Shown: positions 45,558 to 57,800 of the stretch, in pieces | How the letters are laid out: every line of letters starts with the position of its first letter | How positions within the stretch are numbered: position 1 is the stretch's first letter | Source of the DNA: Pegea sp. RAD2-039 | Lineage: Eukaryota > Chordata > Thaliacea > Salpida > Salpidae | Assembly (NCBI GenBank): GCA_034620365.1 | Contig: JAQGEQ010000084.1 | Span: 1,116,001-1,180,000, forward strand | Direction: 5' to 3' | Length of the DNA: 64,000 bases | Program-made: the position numbers and the translations under genes | The notes under the pieces: model-generated | The model's input: only the letters and a program-made list of their open reading frames with translations | Told to the model about the DNA's origin: nothing | Database searches by the model: none

Positions 45558-48500
45558 AATGAACGCTATAATGTTTTCACCTTTTTTGTCGATTTATCAA
45601 ATAAGGAGTTGAATTTTTCAATTTCAAAAGACATTAAACCAATGGTATTGTTGTCGACTGACAACTTTTCTTGTTCAAAAAGACAGTAATTTGTAGCTTT
45701 TCAAGCTGGCTTCACTTAATTTTTTTGGTTTTGGCGAAAATTTATGCTAACAATTTGACGTTTTATTTGTAACTTAAAATTACTATGAATCACAATTCAA
45801 AGAAGCTTTAGCTTTATCTTCCTTGTTTTGCTGATATTTATGAACAAACAAGCTCTGACATTTTAATATAAAACTAATAAAAGCTTTGTTGAATTAAATT
45901 AAATATGGTATGTATATAGGAAGTACAATTACAAAAAATGAATTTAATCTATTAGTAAAAAGTCATTCTCTAACTAAAGAAAATTCTAACTAATTATTTT
46001 ATCAGCTTAAATTTTTTTGGAAACCCAAAATATATTAAATAATAATTCTTGATTGACTTGAGTTAGATTTTTGTTTAATATTTGTGTAGTTGTTTTCAAT
46101 TCCTTTCATACCTTTTTAAGAATAATTTTCAAGATAACGTAATATTAAATTTGGAAGTCTCTAAAACCAATTAAGATTACGTCATTTATAAATATAAGGT
46201 TATTCCCCGAATAAATTAATATGCATTGAATTATAAGAATTATTGTTTAATTAGGTTTAAACTAACATGATCAGTGTAATTAACTAACAGGGAATTATTT
46301 TAGTTTCTAACGACATTAAACGAAGCTACTATTAATAGTTCATGCTTTTTCAGTTAGCTTTGTCCTTTCTGGGTTTTTTTAAGCCTTAACTAGACTCAGT
46401 CTACAAGAATAATTAATAAAGGTCATTAGTTGAAAGTATAACATGTTTTCTGCCAGGCGATAAAAATATTTTTGTGTTTAACATATTGTAAAAACCATTT
46501 ATGATGCAAAATATGACGCGTGAATAGTTTTTTTTCAAACTATCACTAAGCTAAAAGGTTGATTAATCTTTTTAATTTAACAAAATATTTTTAAACTATT
46601 GTTTTACTTAAAGTAATTTCAAAAGATTTAAAAGCCTGTTGACTTTATGAAAATCTGAAATATTCAAAATTAATACTTGGATAATTTTGTTTAGAAGTAT
46701 TTTCTATAGCTTTTGCTAGCCATAAGAAGTTTCGTATAAGTAATTGTATTTATTGTCTTTTCTAAACTGCTTCATTTACTGTCACATAATGCAATATGCC
46801 ATAATCATTGAATTTCAGAAAAGCTTTTATTTAATTCGCTTTCTTAATATATTTAATATTATTTTTGCTATTTAAAAAACTTTATAATATAAATTTTAAT
46901 AATAATATAATCTCAAAGATTATTTATAGAAAATAGTGATTACTTCAATCTCACTTGCAAACTAAGTTCCTTCATAATTATTATTTTGTTTTTAAGTTCT
47001 TTTTTAAAATACAAGAAAATATCACTGAATAGTAACTTTTTTTAAGTTCTAAAGGCATTAGTGTTAAATTTAAGTATTAACATATACTCACAAACTTGAT
47101 TAATCACACTTTTCAAAACTTTTTATTTCCTTCCATTAACCATAACTTATTTAAAAGTTTAAAAGGTTTTAGAGAATTGAAAACTTATTAGTAAGCTTCA
47201 AATCTCAAAACTTTTTAGCAATTTTTTTAATAATTGTGTATTAAAATTAGCAGCTATTTTTAAATTTAGGAAATATAAAACTGAACTGTGCTGTTGATAA
47301 ATGACTACAAAAAAAGCTTTTGTTTATTTACATACCTTATAACATAGATTAAACATTTTAAAACTTTTTTGATCGAAAGCGTTTCAAATAGCATTTTATT
47401 TGAATTGATTAGATGTAAGTTTTTTGTAGATTTTAAGTTTCTTTTCTATGCAAAAATTATTTTCGGATTTTGTGCAAAAATATCTTTTGAATCTGTACGA
47501 TAATATCTGCTTATGAAAACAAAATTATCTGTTGCATCTGTTGACAGCTTTATCAATAACATAGCGAAATCTTACAGATCTGGTTGATTCATGAAAATTA
47601 GTGCAAAAAAAATATAATTGGTTATAATGTTTATTCATGATAAGCCATGTTTAAACGCCCCACTTTATTTACAGCAATCTTTGATAAAACATTTTATAAT
47701 CAAAATATGTTGTTTAAGTGTGAGTCTTTATCAACATTTTTAGATGTAAAAGCATGAAGAAGGAAAATTTATTTCCTTATGAGATCTACACAAACACTTA
47801 ACCATTCATACGAAATAGATTTAGAAATATGCAATAAGAAAGACCTTGCTCTAATAAAGAAACATAAGTTGGTTTGTAACAAAAAAAGTTTTTTTTATAT
47901 TATAAGTTAGTAAATATGTAAATCAATTAATGCTAAGATCAAGTTACAATTAAAAATTTACTAATGATAAGACAACTTAATTGTTTTTATTAACCAGTTT
48001 ATCTTAAAAGAAAAACTGAATGACTTTTTCAGCTTTCTTTAAAGATTATTTTGTAGAGTTCTTTTTGAAACATTATATCTAATTAAAAGCAGAAAACTTG
48101 ATTTTAGGTTAGTTATGGAACTGAAGAAAAGATAGCAATCAAAAATGTGTGCTAACTAGTCAGGCAGTTTCTAGTTGAAAGCACTGAAAGAGTTCATATG
48201 ACAACAACTTGTGACTTATCAAAAGAGATCTTTTGAAAAATCTCAGACATTATGAAATCTGCTAAAAGATTTCTCGTCCTTAAATCTTTATAGTTTATTC
48301 AAATTTTACAAAATAATTGAAGGACTTGAACTGTTTGAAGTCGGCTTTTTAGAAAATAAACAAATTTTCAAATAATATCAAGCTCTCTCATGTCAAGATT
48401 TATTTGAGAATATCTTGTTATCTTCTATTCTCTATTTCTATTCACAAGCTCTTTGAATGGAGTAAAACATCGTCAATGTCGAATCACATTTTCGCCCAAT

Positions 48501-51500
48501 TTTCAACAAACAGATAAATTTCTATAAAGTAAAGACCAAGCATAAAAATAATATTTTTCTTGTAAATGAAGCACAACAGAGTCGGTTAGAAAGACTAGAT
48601 AAGCTCATATAGTCTTCATCAGCCAATCTTATACATATTATTATCTGTATAGCAAGGCAAAAGTGAATGGGAGGACAGAGGGTGAATCGTATTCATTTCA
48701 GAATGAGAATCGCTTATTGTCAATACCATTCATTATTATTTGAGCTTATATCCACACAGCCTTTGCGCTTAGAAAGTCTTCACTTTTGCTTTTTCTTCAG
48801 TGTTAAACGCTTGCTGTTAGCCAACCAGAAGCTTTTGTCCCGTAAAGGTCCGACTTGATGTACCCTGAAAATTATAACTTCTCCACGCTTCACTACATAC
48901 ACTTGCCCTGGAATGATATTTTGTCGTTTTTTATTCATTAAGCTTCTTTAAAGAATTTGATAGAAGTTCACTGAAAAGAGATTTTGTTTCTTTGTGAGTT
49001 CTATTTAAAGCGCTGGTATAAAATTGTTGGTTTAAAAAGAATTATTCATAAGCTGTATTTCAAGTAACGTTTTTAGCAACAAAAATTGCTATTTATTCAA
49101 TATCTAGAAGAAGAGCTTCAAACCGTTGTCCCATGTTTGTGTTTATTTCAAATTTGACATTTATCTTTTGAGATTACTTTTTCATAAACAGCTAAAATGT
49201 TTACAGAAGCAGTACAGAATGGTTTTATTTAAAAAATATTCTTCCAATCAAACTCATTATTCTTAGTAATAAGACTCACTAAGACAATAATGAGTGGAAA
49301 AGTTAAATTGCTTTTCAGTCGGTCTCATTCAGCAAAATTCGAGTCGAGCTAGTCAAAAATACTTTGATAATGTCAAATTTGAACTCAGAGAAAAATAAGC
49401 TACAAAAGTGTTATAAGGATTTTAAAGCTTAATTAGTAATTTCAAGGCTTTTACCTCTCACAAAATGATCATTTAACATACTCCATGAATTAATTGCAAT
49501 TTTTTAACAACAGCTAACTTAAAGCCGTCATTTACCATATTAGGAGGCAAGGCCCGAGGTGAGTTAATACCTAAACAGTAAAAAGTTGAAGATGGTTTCG
49601 TCTATTGTTGAAAAATCTGGGAGAAAGGAAAGTTAAGCGGACAAAGTAAATGTCGCTACAATCCAAAGATTTGACTTGTTTTTAAGTAAATTTAAAACTA
49701 TTCAGCTATTTTCTACTTTTATTCAAACTGAAGTAATGAACAATCAAAAATATCTTTTAAATTAATTTGTGAAGAAGACTACCATGAGAGTTATTTCAGA
49801 ACAAACTAAAAGATGAACTTTTAAACTTGATCTTATTTAAAGCTAACTAAACATTTATGGGTAACTATTTTAATTGTCAAAAATCTTGATTAAACTGTTA
49901 TTAGAATCTGTTTAAAAAGAGCAATTTCATTTCAACTGATAAATTATTATCGCTTAAAAGATCAGAACAATTTTGAGTAGTTTGTGGTTCGTAAAAATAT
50001 TTATATTTGGCTTGTTCTTTGTATATCATTAAAAATAGCTGTCAACACTAGCATCAAGATTTTAACTCCATCACTCTCTAATTTTATTTTATAAATTTCA
50101 AACTCTGTTTGTATTATATCTAGAGTTATAAATATTTGTTAGCATAATATATATACAGACTCTATTTATGTAATGTGAATATTATACTTTTTTTTAAATA
50201 TTGTAGATATAGTGGATAATTTATATTTAGTTTGATGGTTATAAATATTAGAAAGTATAATAATAAAAATAAGAGTTTTAAACACAGGAAACTTTTTATA
50301 TTATACAGTAAATGAATCACAAAATCAATTAAATAAATACATTAACTCTTTGTAAATAAATATATCTAAAAATGGTAGACTCATATGTCAAGTTTTGTTG
50401 ATTCACTTAAAAAAACTCTTTTAAATTTACTGTTTAGTTGTATTAGCTTTTACCTGATTCGCATTCAACGTTTTAAATTCACTCATTTACAAAAGTTTTA
50501 AAATAACATGAACCGGAAAGAGATGGCAGGCGAGGCTTTAATGACGAGATAAATATTAAAAAGAAAACGAAAAGTAGTGCAAAGGATAGAATTGAAGCGA
50601 GCCGTAAAATAAAAAGGACATTTCAATGAGTTGACGATAAGGAAAGTTAGTCGGTTACTCAATCTGCTAACTCCTTTTATCCTGCAAACCAAGTATACTT
50701 CAGTATTTTACAAAGTATATCTTGAATATTTAATAAACTCAATAACAAGGGCTTACGGTGAACAAATAACAGTTTAGTCAAAATTTTGTAAAAATATAAA
50801 ACTGATTTGTCAACTAAATTTGAATTATTTGCCGCTTGCTTGCTTTAGACGATAGACATAGTGTAAACTAGACATAAAGAAACCAATGACTGATTCATTC
50901 ATTACAATTTCCTTGAGTACCATTTCTCCAAACCTTTAAGCTTAGTTTCAACATGAGTAACTTATGTATAAGCTGTCGATAAAGGAAAAACCAAATGTCA
51001 AAATTAACTGATCTGTATTTACTAGGTATTGATTCATTGTTAGCAATGCAAATATGTCGAAAGTAAAATAGACAAAAAATCTTTTAATTATTAAAATTGA
51101 AACTATAGGTTATACCAAAGTTAGTGATTCAAGTTGATGTGATGCCAAAAAAATGCACAATTTGTAGTATTCAGTTATATTTTTTACTAATACCATTAAT
51201 ATTGTCTGTAATTAAGTACTTATAATCATTACTCTTTTTAACTTTTAACTATAGTCGAGTGCGAATCAAAAGTGAGTAAATATTTTTGAACAACTAAAAT
51301 CTGATTATTTTATTACGGTATACAATTAAAAGATTGCTTAAACATTTGTAAACAAAAGTAGATTGTTTTTAAAACTGGTATCATTATTTAATATTCAGAT
51401 TAATTTAGTTTTTTTCAAGTATCTATGACTCAACTTTGTTTATTACAAAATCAACAAATCAAACGAAAAGTAAATTTTGAATCAACTAAAAATAGAATGA

Positions 51501-52512
51501 TTCATTTAACTGTTATAGAACTTATTTTATATCAGATAAGTTGATTATACTTTGATTATCTAATCAGATTCATTGTTAATTGTTGCACAACGAAATTTAG
51601 TTAACTTGCAACATAAGAAATCTGTTTTGCCAAGAATTAGTTTTTATAAATTGTAAGTTTTCAAATATATTTAACCTTTCCATAACCTAAAATGGAACTT
51701 AAACATAAAAAGGTGGCAAGATGTTTCTTTTAAAATATTTCAAGTAGCTCACAAACTTTAAAAAGGGTGCTTTCCTTCAATAGAATTTAAAAATACTCCA
51801 ACTGGCTTTTAGCTATTGGAAACAACGAATACCTGCTTTATTTGCTTCGTCGTAATCGTTGAGATAAAATGACTTTGTTTCAGCTTTTTTGCTATTGATA
51901 AAAAGCCTTTAAGTTTCTGTTGTTTTATCGGGCAGGCTTTATTTGATTATAAGTATATGCGTTTGATAAAATTCTCATAAATCTGTTGATCAGCAATTTG
52001 TGTGGCTATTATAAAAGCTGTATAGAAATTTTGAACAAGTGTAAATCCTTATAGCTACAAATGTCCAAAATTTTCATATTTTCTTTCAAATTATGGCAAT
52101 TAACAAATATTTTCAGTAATTTTTTCAAAACGAAACTTAATCTACTTTAAAGACTCTCCCTTCAAACAAAGATCTGTTATTAAAACAAGAGAAGAAACTT
52201 TTTAAGTTCAGCAAATGTGATTTTTGATCGAGCAACTTTATTTGAAAAACTTTTAAATGCGAGGTTTTGGAGATTAAATTTTATAAGGTTTTCATTCCAC
52301 TAAATATTCAACCAGATTAATTTCTCATTGTTCCTATAATTCTGTTAGTTGTTTGCCAATTCTATAAGCGATTGTGTGTATACATACCAAACCCGGCTGG
52401 TAAGCGAAAGCCTCTAATCCAAATCACGTGAGTCATTTGAAAATGTAAGAAATTGAATGTAAACAAACTTTCTATGCAAAGAGTCCCTGCGGCTACTAGT
52501 TATCTCTTTACC

Positions 52513-52524
52513 GCCTTCTAGTGG
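52513..52524 (-). promoter_or_regulatory. CTCF-like core motif
   Basis: GCCTTCTAGTGG fits the reverse complement of the bilaterian CTCF core (GCC-M-YCT-R-STGG) with one mismatch. The preceding bases (ctttacc) do not add support. Motif evidence only. Confidence 0.25.
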
Positions 52525-52730
52525 TCAAAATGTGAAATCGTTTAAAATCGAAAACTTTGTCAAAATTGTTGAAGTAAATCATTCAAAGTGTTCCTGAATT
52601 ACCCATCAAAAGATCCAGAATTGTCTTTCTATATCTGCTGGTCGTGAAAGAAGTTTAAAAATGTCTCCTCATCTTGATTTAAATCGCGTAATCAAAACAA
52701 AATTATTAAAAATAAAGAAAGTTCATCAAT

Positions 52731-52910
52731 ATGTCAACATTAGAGTTGACATCGAGAAGAATAAAAAGTTCCAAGCAGTCAGCAGTGAGTCACGCTTCAA
52801 TGATTTCCTATGCAGGGAGTTTAACAAAGCAAAGAACTAAGGATCAAGATTCGGTAAAAATCGGCGGCAATCGCTGCTACGTCAACTCCGTCCTCCAATT
52901 GTCTCAATGA
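52731..52910 (+). CDS. Possible small ORF of 59 codons, unidentified
   Basis: An ATG frame with mixed composition (MSTLELTSRRIKSSKQSAVS, then VKIGGNRCYVNSVLQLSQ) ends in TGA at 52908-52910 inside the GC-elevated island. It is Ser/Lys-rich with no membrane segment. Its first 22 bases form a perfect inverted repeat (ATGTCAAC - attaga - GTTGACAT), which argues that part of the sequence may be a DNA or RNA element instead. It may equally be an upstream ORF in a leader. Confidence 0.2.
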   Translation: MSTLELTSRRIKSSKQSAVSHASMISYAGSLTKQRTKDQDSVKIGGNRCYVNSVLQLSQ

Positions 52911-54269
52911 TGTCATCAAATCGCGAAGCACTCGATAAGCTAAACCGGTTCTAGCTGGTTGGTGTTGGTTCCGATTTCTCTATCGTCGCTTGCGTAAGTA
53001 AGGAGAAACTTTCTCTGTCTCTTCTGCTTGCATATTTTATTCGATTTTCACAAATTATCCGAATGATGTTGATGAGTCTTATTTTTAACCTGTCGAAACT
53101 TTAATCAGCAAACAGACTTTCTTTGATCCTCCTGTTTGTTCAATTCAATCGTTATATCAAAAAACTTCTATTGAAAATTGATTCACGTGAAAGAACTAAT
53201 TTTGGTTCCTCCTTTTCAAAGTTTGCTCGTGTGAAGTTTTATCTCCTGAAATATCTCTTTCGATAAAACAACAAATATTAAGGAATCTACTTTCCAGCTG
53301 AGTACAACTAACCCAATCGATTATCACTCTTCCAAACGTGATCGTCATATTTACTTAAATCTTTAGGAGCTGTTAGGAGACAGCAATTCTTTACAAACTC
53401 ATCCCGAGTCGTATCAACCAAGTGTCCTGAATCTCTTATGTCCTATTCTTGTATTGAGATTACAAAGGATTAGATTGAAGCACGGAAAGCTTGGGGCACG
53501 CACACATCGCTCCGATTCACCGGCTCCTTGTGTCTTTGTTTTTATTTTTAACACCTGTATCTTAGCCTAATGATAAAAGCAGTTTTTTAAACCACTTAAT
53601 TTTGTCTTGTGTACTTTGGCAAATATAGAATTTTAATAAAAAGCAATTTCAAAAATAATGATTGATGATTTCTTATCAAAGCAGTCTGTCACTGAACAGT
53701 TTTGATAACTATCTCAAAAAACAATTTTGTGGTTTTTTCACTGTTGATTAGTTAAAAATACTATCAAAATTTTGAAGCTTTGTTGGAATATTTGTTAAAT
53801 TAATTCGTCGAAATGTTTTTACCATAATCAGACTACAATTATGAGACTAATAGTTGTTGTGTAGTTTAATGTGATAAAAGTTTTGTGGCTTTCTACTAGT
53901 CGCTACTTCTTGTTAAAACTGGAATATTTGAAACTTAAGAGGCAGATAATGGGAAAGTTTTAGATTAAAAGCATTTTAATTTGAAAATTCTTACAAAATT
54001 ACATATGATAGTGATCTTCATTTTCGTTTAACTACAGACATGAAAGTGTTTTGTAAATAGTCTACTTTTAGATAAATACAGTATCAATTTTAATGGTATA
54101 AAAGTAATTTAAAATGATTTATCCTCGTAGAGATGTCTTTGTTTTAATTTGTCTACAATTGTAGCAATATTTGAAAAGTGTGTGTTTAACATAAAGCTAA
54201 AGAATTTGAATTGACTTAATGAAAATGCAATTTTGTGTGGTTCTCAGATTTATGACTTTATCAGAATTG

Positions 54270-54309
54270 CTTGATAAGTCGATGGCTTGGTTTTTTCAAG
54301 CTTATCAAG
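54270..54309. repeat. Hairpin CTTGATAAG...CTTATCAAG
   Basis: Perfect 9-bp arms lie at 54270-54278 and 54301-54309 around a 22-nt loop, which itself contains a smaller GCTTGG/CAAGC pairing. Confidence 0.5.
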
Positions 54310-54526
54310 TTTTATCCACTTTATTCGATAAAATCCTTTCTTCATAACAAAAGAACTCTTTAAAAATAATGTGCTTCTATTCAAAGCTTGATTTATCATT
54401 TTCGTTGAGGAAAGTTAGTTGTTATTAGGATATTTAAGATTGTTTTTTCAGCATGTAACGTCTCCAGGTCTTATAAGTCTGGGAGGAAGGTACTTTCAAT
54501 ACTTGTGAAATTTCGGTGCATAAGAA

Positions 54527-54890
54527 GTGGTCACGTGGTCACAAGTAATCTGTGGTGGGTAACTACGTTTGAGTGCTTTAATGTTCATTCTAATTTTCTT
54601 TCGAAATTTGAGATATAGCTATTTCAAAGTTTTAAATCTTAATGGAAACTTTTGGTAAGAATAATTTAATTTGTTTTTCTGCTTCAAGTGATTTTTATTG
54701 AACCTTTTTACAATTACACTCATTTTAGTTCTTGCTTTGAACTGCAGTTTAACTTTGATTAAAATTTTAAAGTCTAATGAACGCATTTGCATTAATATAA
54801 ATGAATACTTGTACAAAAAAGCTCAAAAACAAAACATCAGTACAAAGTACTTAGGTTAAAGGTGCAAAGCCATCTGTTCGCAAGTGAACA
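54527..54890. promoter_or_regulatory. Cluster of nuclear-receptor-like repeats
   Basis: GTGGTCAC occurs twice in tandem (54527-54542), giving a TGGTCA direct repeat with 2-bp spacing and an overlapping CACGTG. About 310 bp on, AGGTTA-A-AGGTGC (54853-54865) resembles a DR1 element, and TGTTCGC-AA-GTGAACA (54875-54890) is a near-perfect inverted repeat. The density suggests a regulatory module; binding is inferred. Confidence 0.35.
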
Positions 54891-57800
54891 ATAACCACGT
54901 CGAGAATTGATGAGAGATCTTGTTAAAATGTTTCTAACTTCGTGTTAAGTTTCGGTCAAGACATTAAACTTTAATCTATATCCGGTTATATAGAAACTTG
55001 TTTGACAAAAAGCCTCAAAAAGTAATTGTAGCAACAAAAAGATTTTAAGTTACATTAGGATTGTGTTTTTAAGGTAGTAGTTGATTTCTAATCGTTTTTT
55101 TCACTTTAAATGTTTCTTAACTTTGAAATAAGCTCTTCTAAGGTCAATCATATCGAACTTATTTGCAATTTATATATCAGATAAATTATATAATGTTCAA
55201 CCAGCTTTAACATATTAGTTTAGATATAAAGAATAGTGTTTGATGTTATGTAATTTTAATAGATGCAAAAACAAATAAGAATTTTTTATTGTTATTTTTC
55301 AAGTAATATTTTTGTGGATAATTTTGAATATAATGTTTGATAAGAATTAAAATGTATAAAACTTCCAAATTTTCGCAAAGATACATTAAACAAAAAAGAG
55401 GCAACTATTCATCATAAAAATCAAGTTTAGTTGTAGCTAGTTTAAATATTTTTATTACTTTCATGAAATAAATTGAGACATGTCAAAAGTTATTTACGTT
55501 AAATGATGAATTAGCAACTTTAAATTATTATGGTTATATAATATTTGTTTGATAAAAATTAATTTGCAAATAATTAATTGAAAAAACTCCAAGAAAGTTA
55601 TAAAAATTAGAAGAAGAGTTAATTTTAAATTAGACTGAACAAAATTGCTTTAATAAAAACAGTTTTCTGATTTGAGTGAACTGAAATATCAGAAGCAACA
55701 ATAGGTCTACAGACACCCATTTAAAGTCAGATAAATATGAAAAAATGTTGATAGCAATGAATACAAAAGAAACTTTTCAAAACAAGCTCTTTACGGCTGG
55801 TGGTATATAAGATTTCATTTTAAACTTATCTCATTTTTCTAATTGAATATCATAATTAGAACAAACTCTTTGCCAGAAAGAAAACATCAAGAAATAAAAT
55901 ATAATCCGAAAATTTGCTTAATTCTACTAATAAATTCCAGAAGTACTTTCTGATTAGATAATTTCACGAAAACAGTTTTCAAGTTAGTTATTTTGTTCTA
56001 TCTTTTTCAATGCAAATCTTTTCTTAATCTTTTTTATTTTTATTTAATTTAGTTGATTTATTTATTTAACAAAATTAACTGAAGAAATATTAATTCTCCA
56101 TTTTAAACACTAAAAAAGCTTGACAATGCATTTTACTTAACAATTTCCAATATCACGTATTAGTCACTAACTTAAAATAGATTACATTTACATGATAAAG
56201 AAACAGTCATTCAAGATTACTTCTTTTTGTCATACTGTATCTGTCATTTATTCAAAATACATCAACCAAAAACTCTCTTGTTCAGCTATATACGACAAGA
56301 TGCGGTTCAATCTATGACGTCAACTATGATTGGTGCAGCCGACTTGTTACAGTGATTTCATTTTCATTTAAATGCAATAAAAACAAATTAAATTACTGAA
56401 ATTTTCTAAAGGATTCTATAAGGTGAAAATAAGAATTCTATTTAAAGTTTTTAGCAGCAAAATGCTGTAAGACCTGTACAAATTGAAGTTAAAGAAACCA
56501 GGCTTAAGTTACCGCCTAAATTCAAACAGCCATGACGAAAAATAAGCCTCATAACATTCCTGAAACAACAAATTTATGAATATAGCAGGCTAGAGGTCAT
56601 CTAAAAACCATTTTCTTTTAGCAAAATCTTAATATTGGACAGACTGTTGTAAGCCAAGAGTTCCTTTTTAACTTTGTAATGTAATTTCATCTTGGCAAGC
56701 AGAAGTTTTATGATTAGTTTTTGTTTACCGCAATATTTAAGGCTTGTTAAGCTTGCCATAAGAAAATTTTAATCATGCTATTTGAGGTTTTTCTTTAAAT
56801 TTTAAAAATAAATTGGCAGATTAAAAATAAAGTTTAAACTTTACTTGCTACCTTTTTCACTTTGGAAACATTTAATTATTCAACAAGCACCAATTTACTT
56901 ATTTACAAGAAAAACTGCTCTAAATGACGTTTAATCCGAAAAACACTTTATTGTAAGTAATCGTTAATGACGTTTTCAATTGTTGTAATTTTGATGGAGT
57001 TTTGTTTTTCTTTATATTTAAAGAACCTTTGATAACATTTAAAATTTACTGTAAAGTTATAAAGTGTTAATAATAGTTTATAAATTAGAATATAAACGTC
57101 ACCGAGCTAATTTTAATGAAATTAATTAATCTAAAGTTTGTAATGAACTTTAGTTAAACCTAATCTCATTGCATTAGGTAGCAAGCTTGCATTTCATTAT
57201 CATATTAGGTTTTTAAAGTAAAAAACAATTTTAAAAAGTTGTAAATTTTCTTTTGATCAAATTAAAAAATCTTTAAAAACTCTTTATTTTATTAATGAGT
57301 ATTTACAGTTGTAAGCAGAACAAAACATAAACAAATTTGAAGGGTTTCAAATGGTTTGTATTCAAGAAAAAATTAGAAAGTTTACAAAAGAAATGTCTTT
57401 GACAAAAATGTTGTTTAAACTTTACTTATCCGGGTGTCAGCTCAAATTTCACTGTTAAAAGCTTAATACTGCCACAAAGGTTTAAAAGTTTTGAAACCCT
57501 AAAGTATTTTGTTTGGTAAATTTAGATAATGAACTCATAATTAATTAATAATTGGATTTTATAAACTTTTCTTCATTTTTGTAGTTCAAAATAAAATCAG
57601 TAAACAGTTCAGTTTTGGAAACCAATCAGCGATAATCTGGCTGAATAAGTCTAAAGCTAAAAGATTAGACACACAATTTGGAATTCTTCACAAATCTTTT
57701 AATGATTTTTCAATAGCTTTTGGCTAAACCAACAAAAATATTCCCATCAAAAAATTGATATTTAAGTATTTTCTTTTATCATAGCAATTCTATCTACATT

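Larger units (their letters stand above)
43340..52379. other. AT-rich gene desert downstream of goosecoid
   Basis: About 9 kb with no recognised gene. It includes an exon-like block at 45318-45383, a C12 tract at 45546-45557, and a slightly GC-richer patch at about 48640-48860 with a 63-codon frame I regard as chance. Regulatory DNA for gsc may lie here, but no strong motif cluster stood out. Confidence 0.5.
52380..53560. promoter_or_regulatory. GC-elevated island with K50, E-box and CTCF-like motifs and a strong splice donor
   Basis: A 1.2-kb block is clearly richer in GC than the desert. It carries TAATCC (52415-52420, the Gsc/Otx-type site), CACGTG E-boxes (52425-52430 and 53184-53189), a CTCF-like core (52513-52524), an 8-bp inverted repeat (52731-52752), and GGATTA near 53467. 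A strong donor tgc|GTAAGT at 52993/52994 could end a non-coding first exon of a + strand gene, possibly the one starting at 63776. Promoter, enhancer or both; inferred. Confidence 0.4.

Noticed and set aside
48667-48858. 63-codon + strand frame in a slightly GC-richer patch
   Set aside because: No recognisable sequence, poly-Phe stretch, no transcript signals.
50498-50692. 64-codon minus-strand frame
   Set aside because: Composition-driven, hydrophobic, without a recognisable signal peptide or family.
51257-51273. 17-bp microexon candidate (acceptor at 51256, GTGAGT donor after 51273)
   Set aside because: Too short to evaluate, and no coding partner is in reach.
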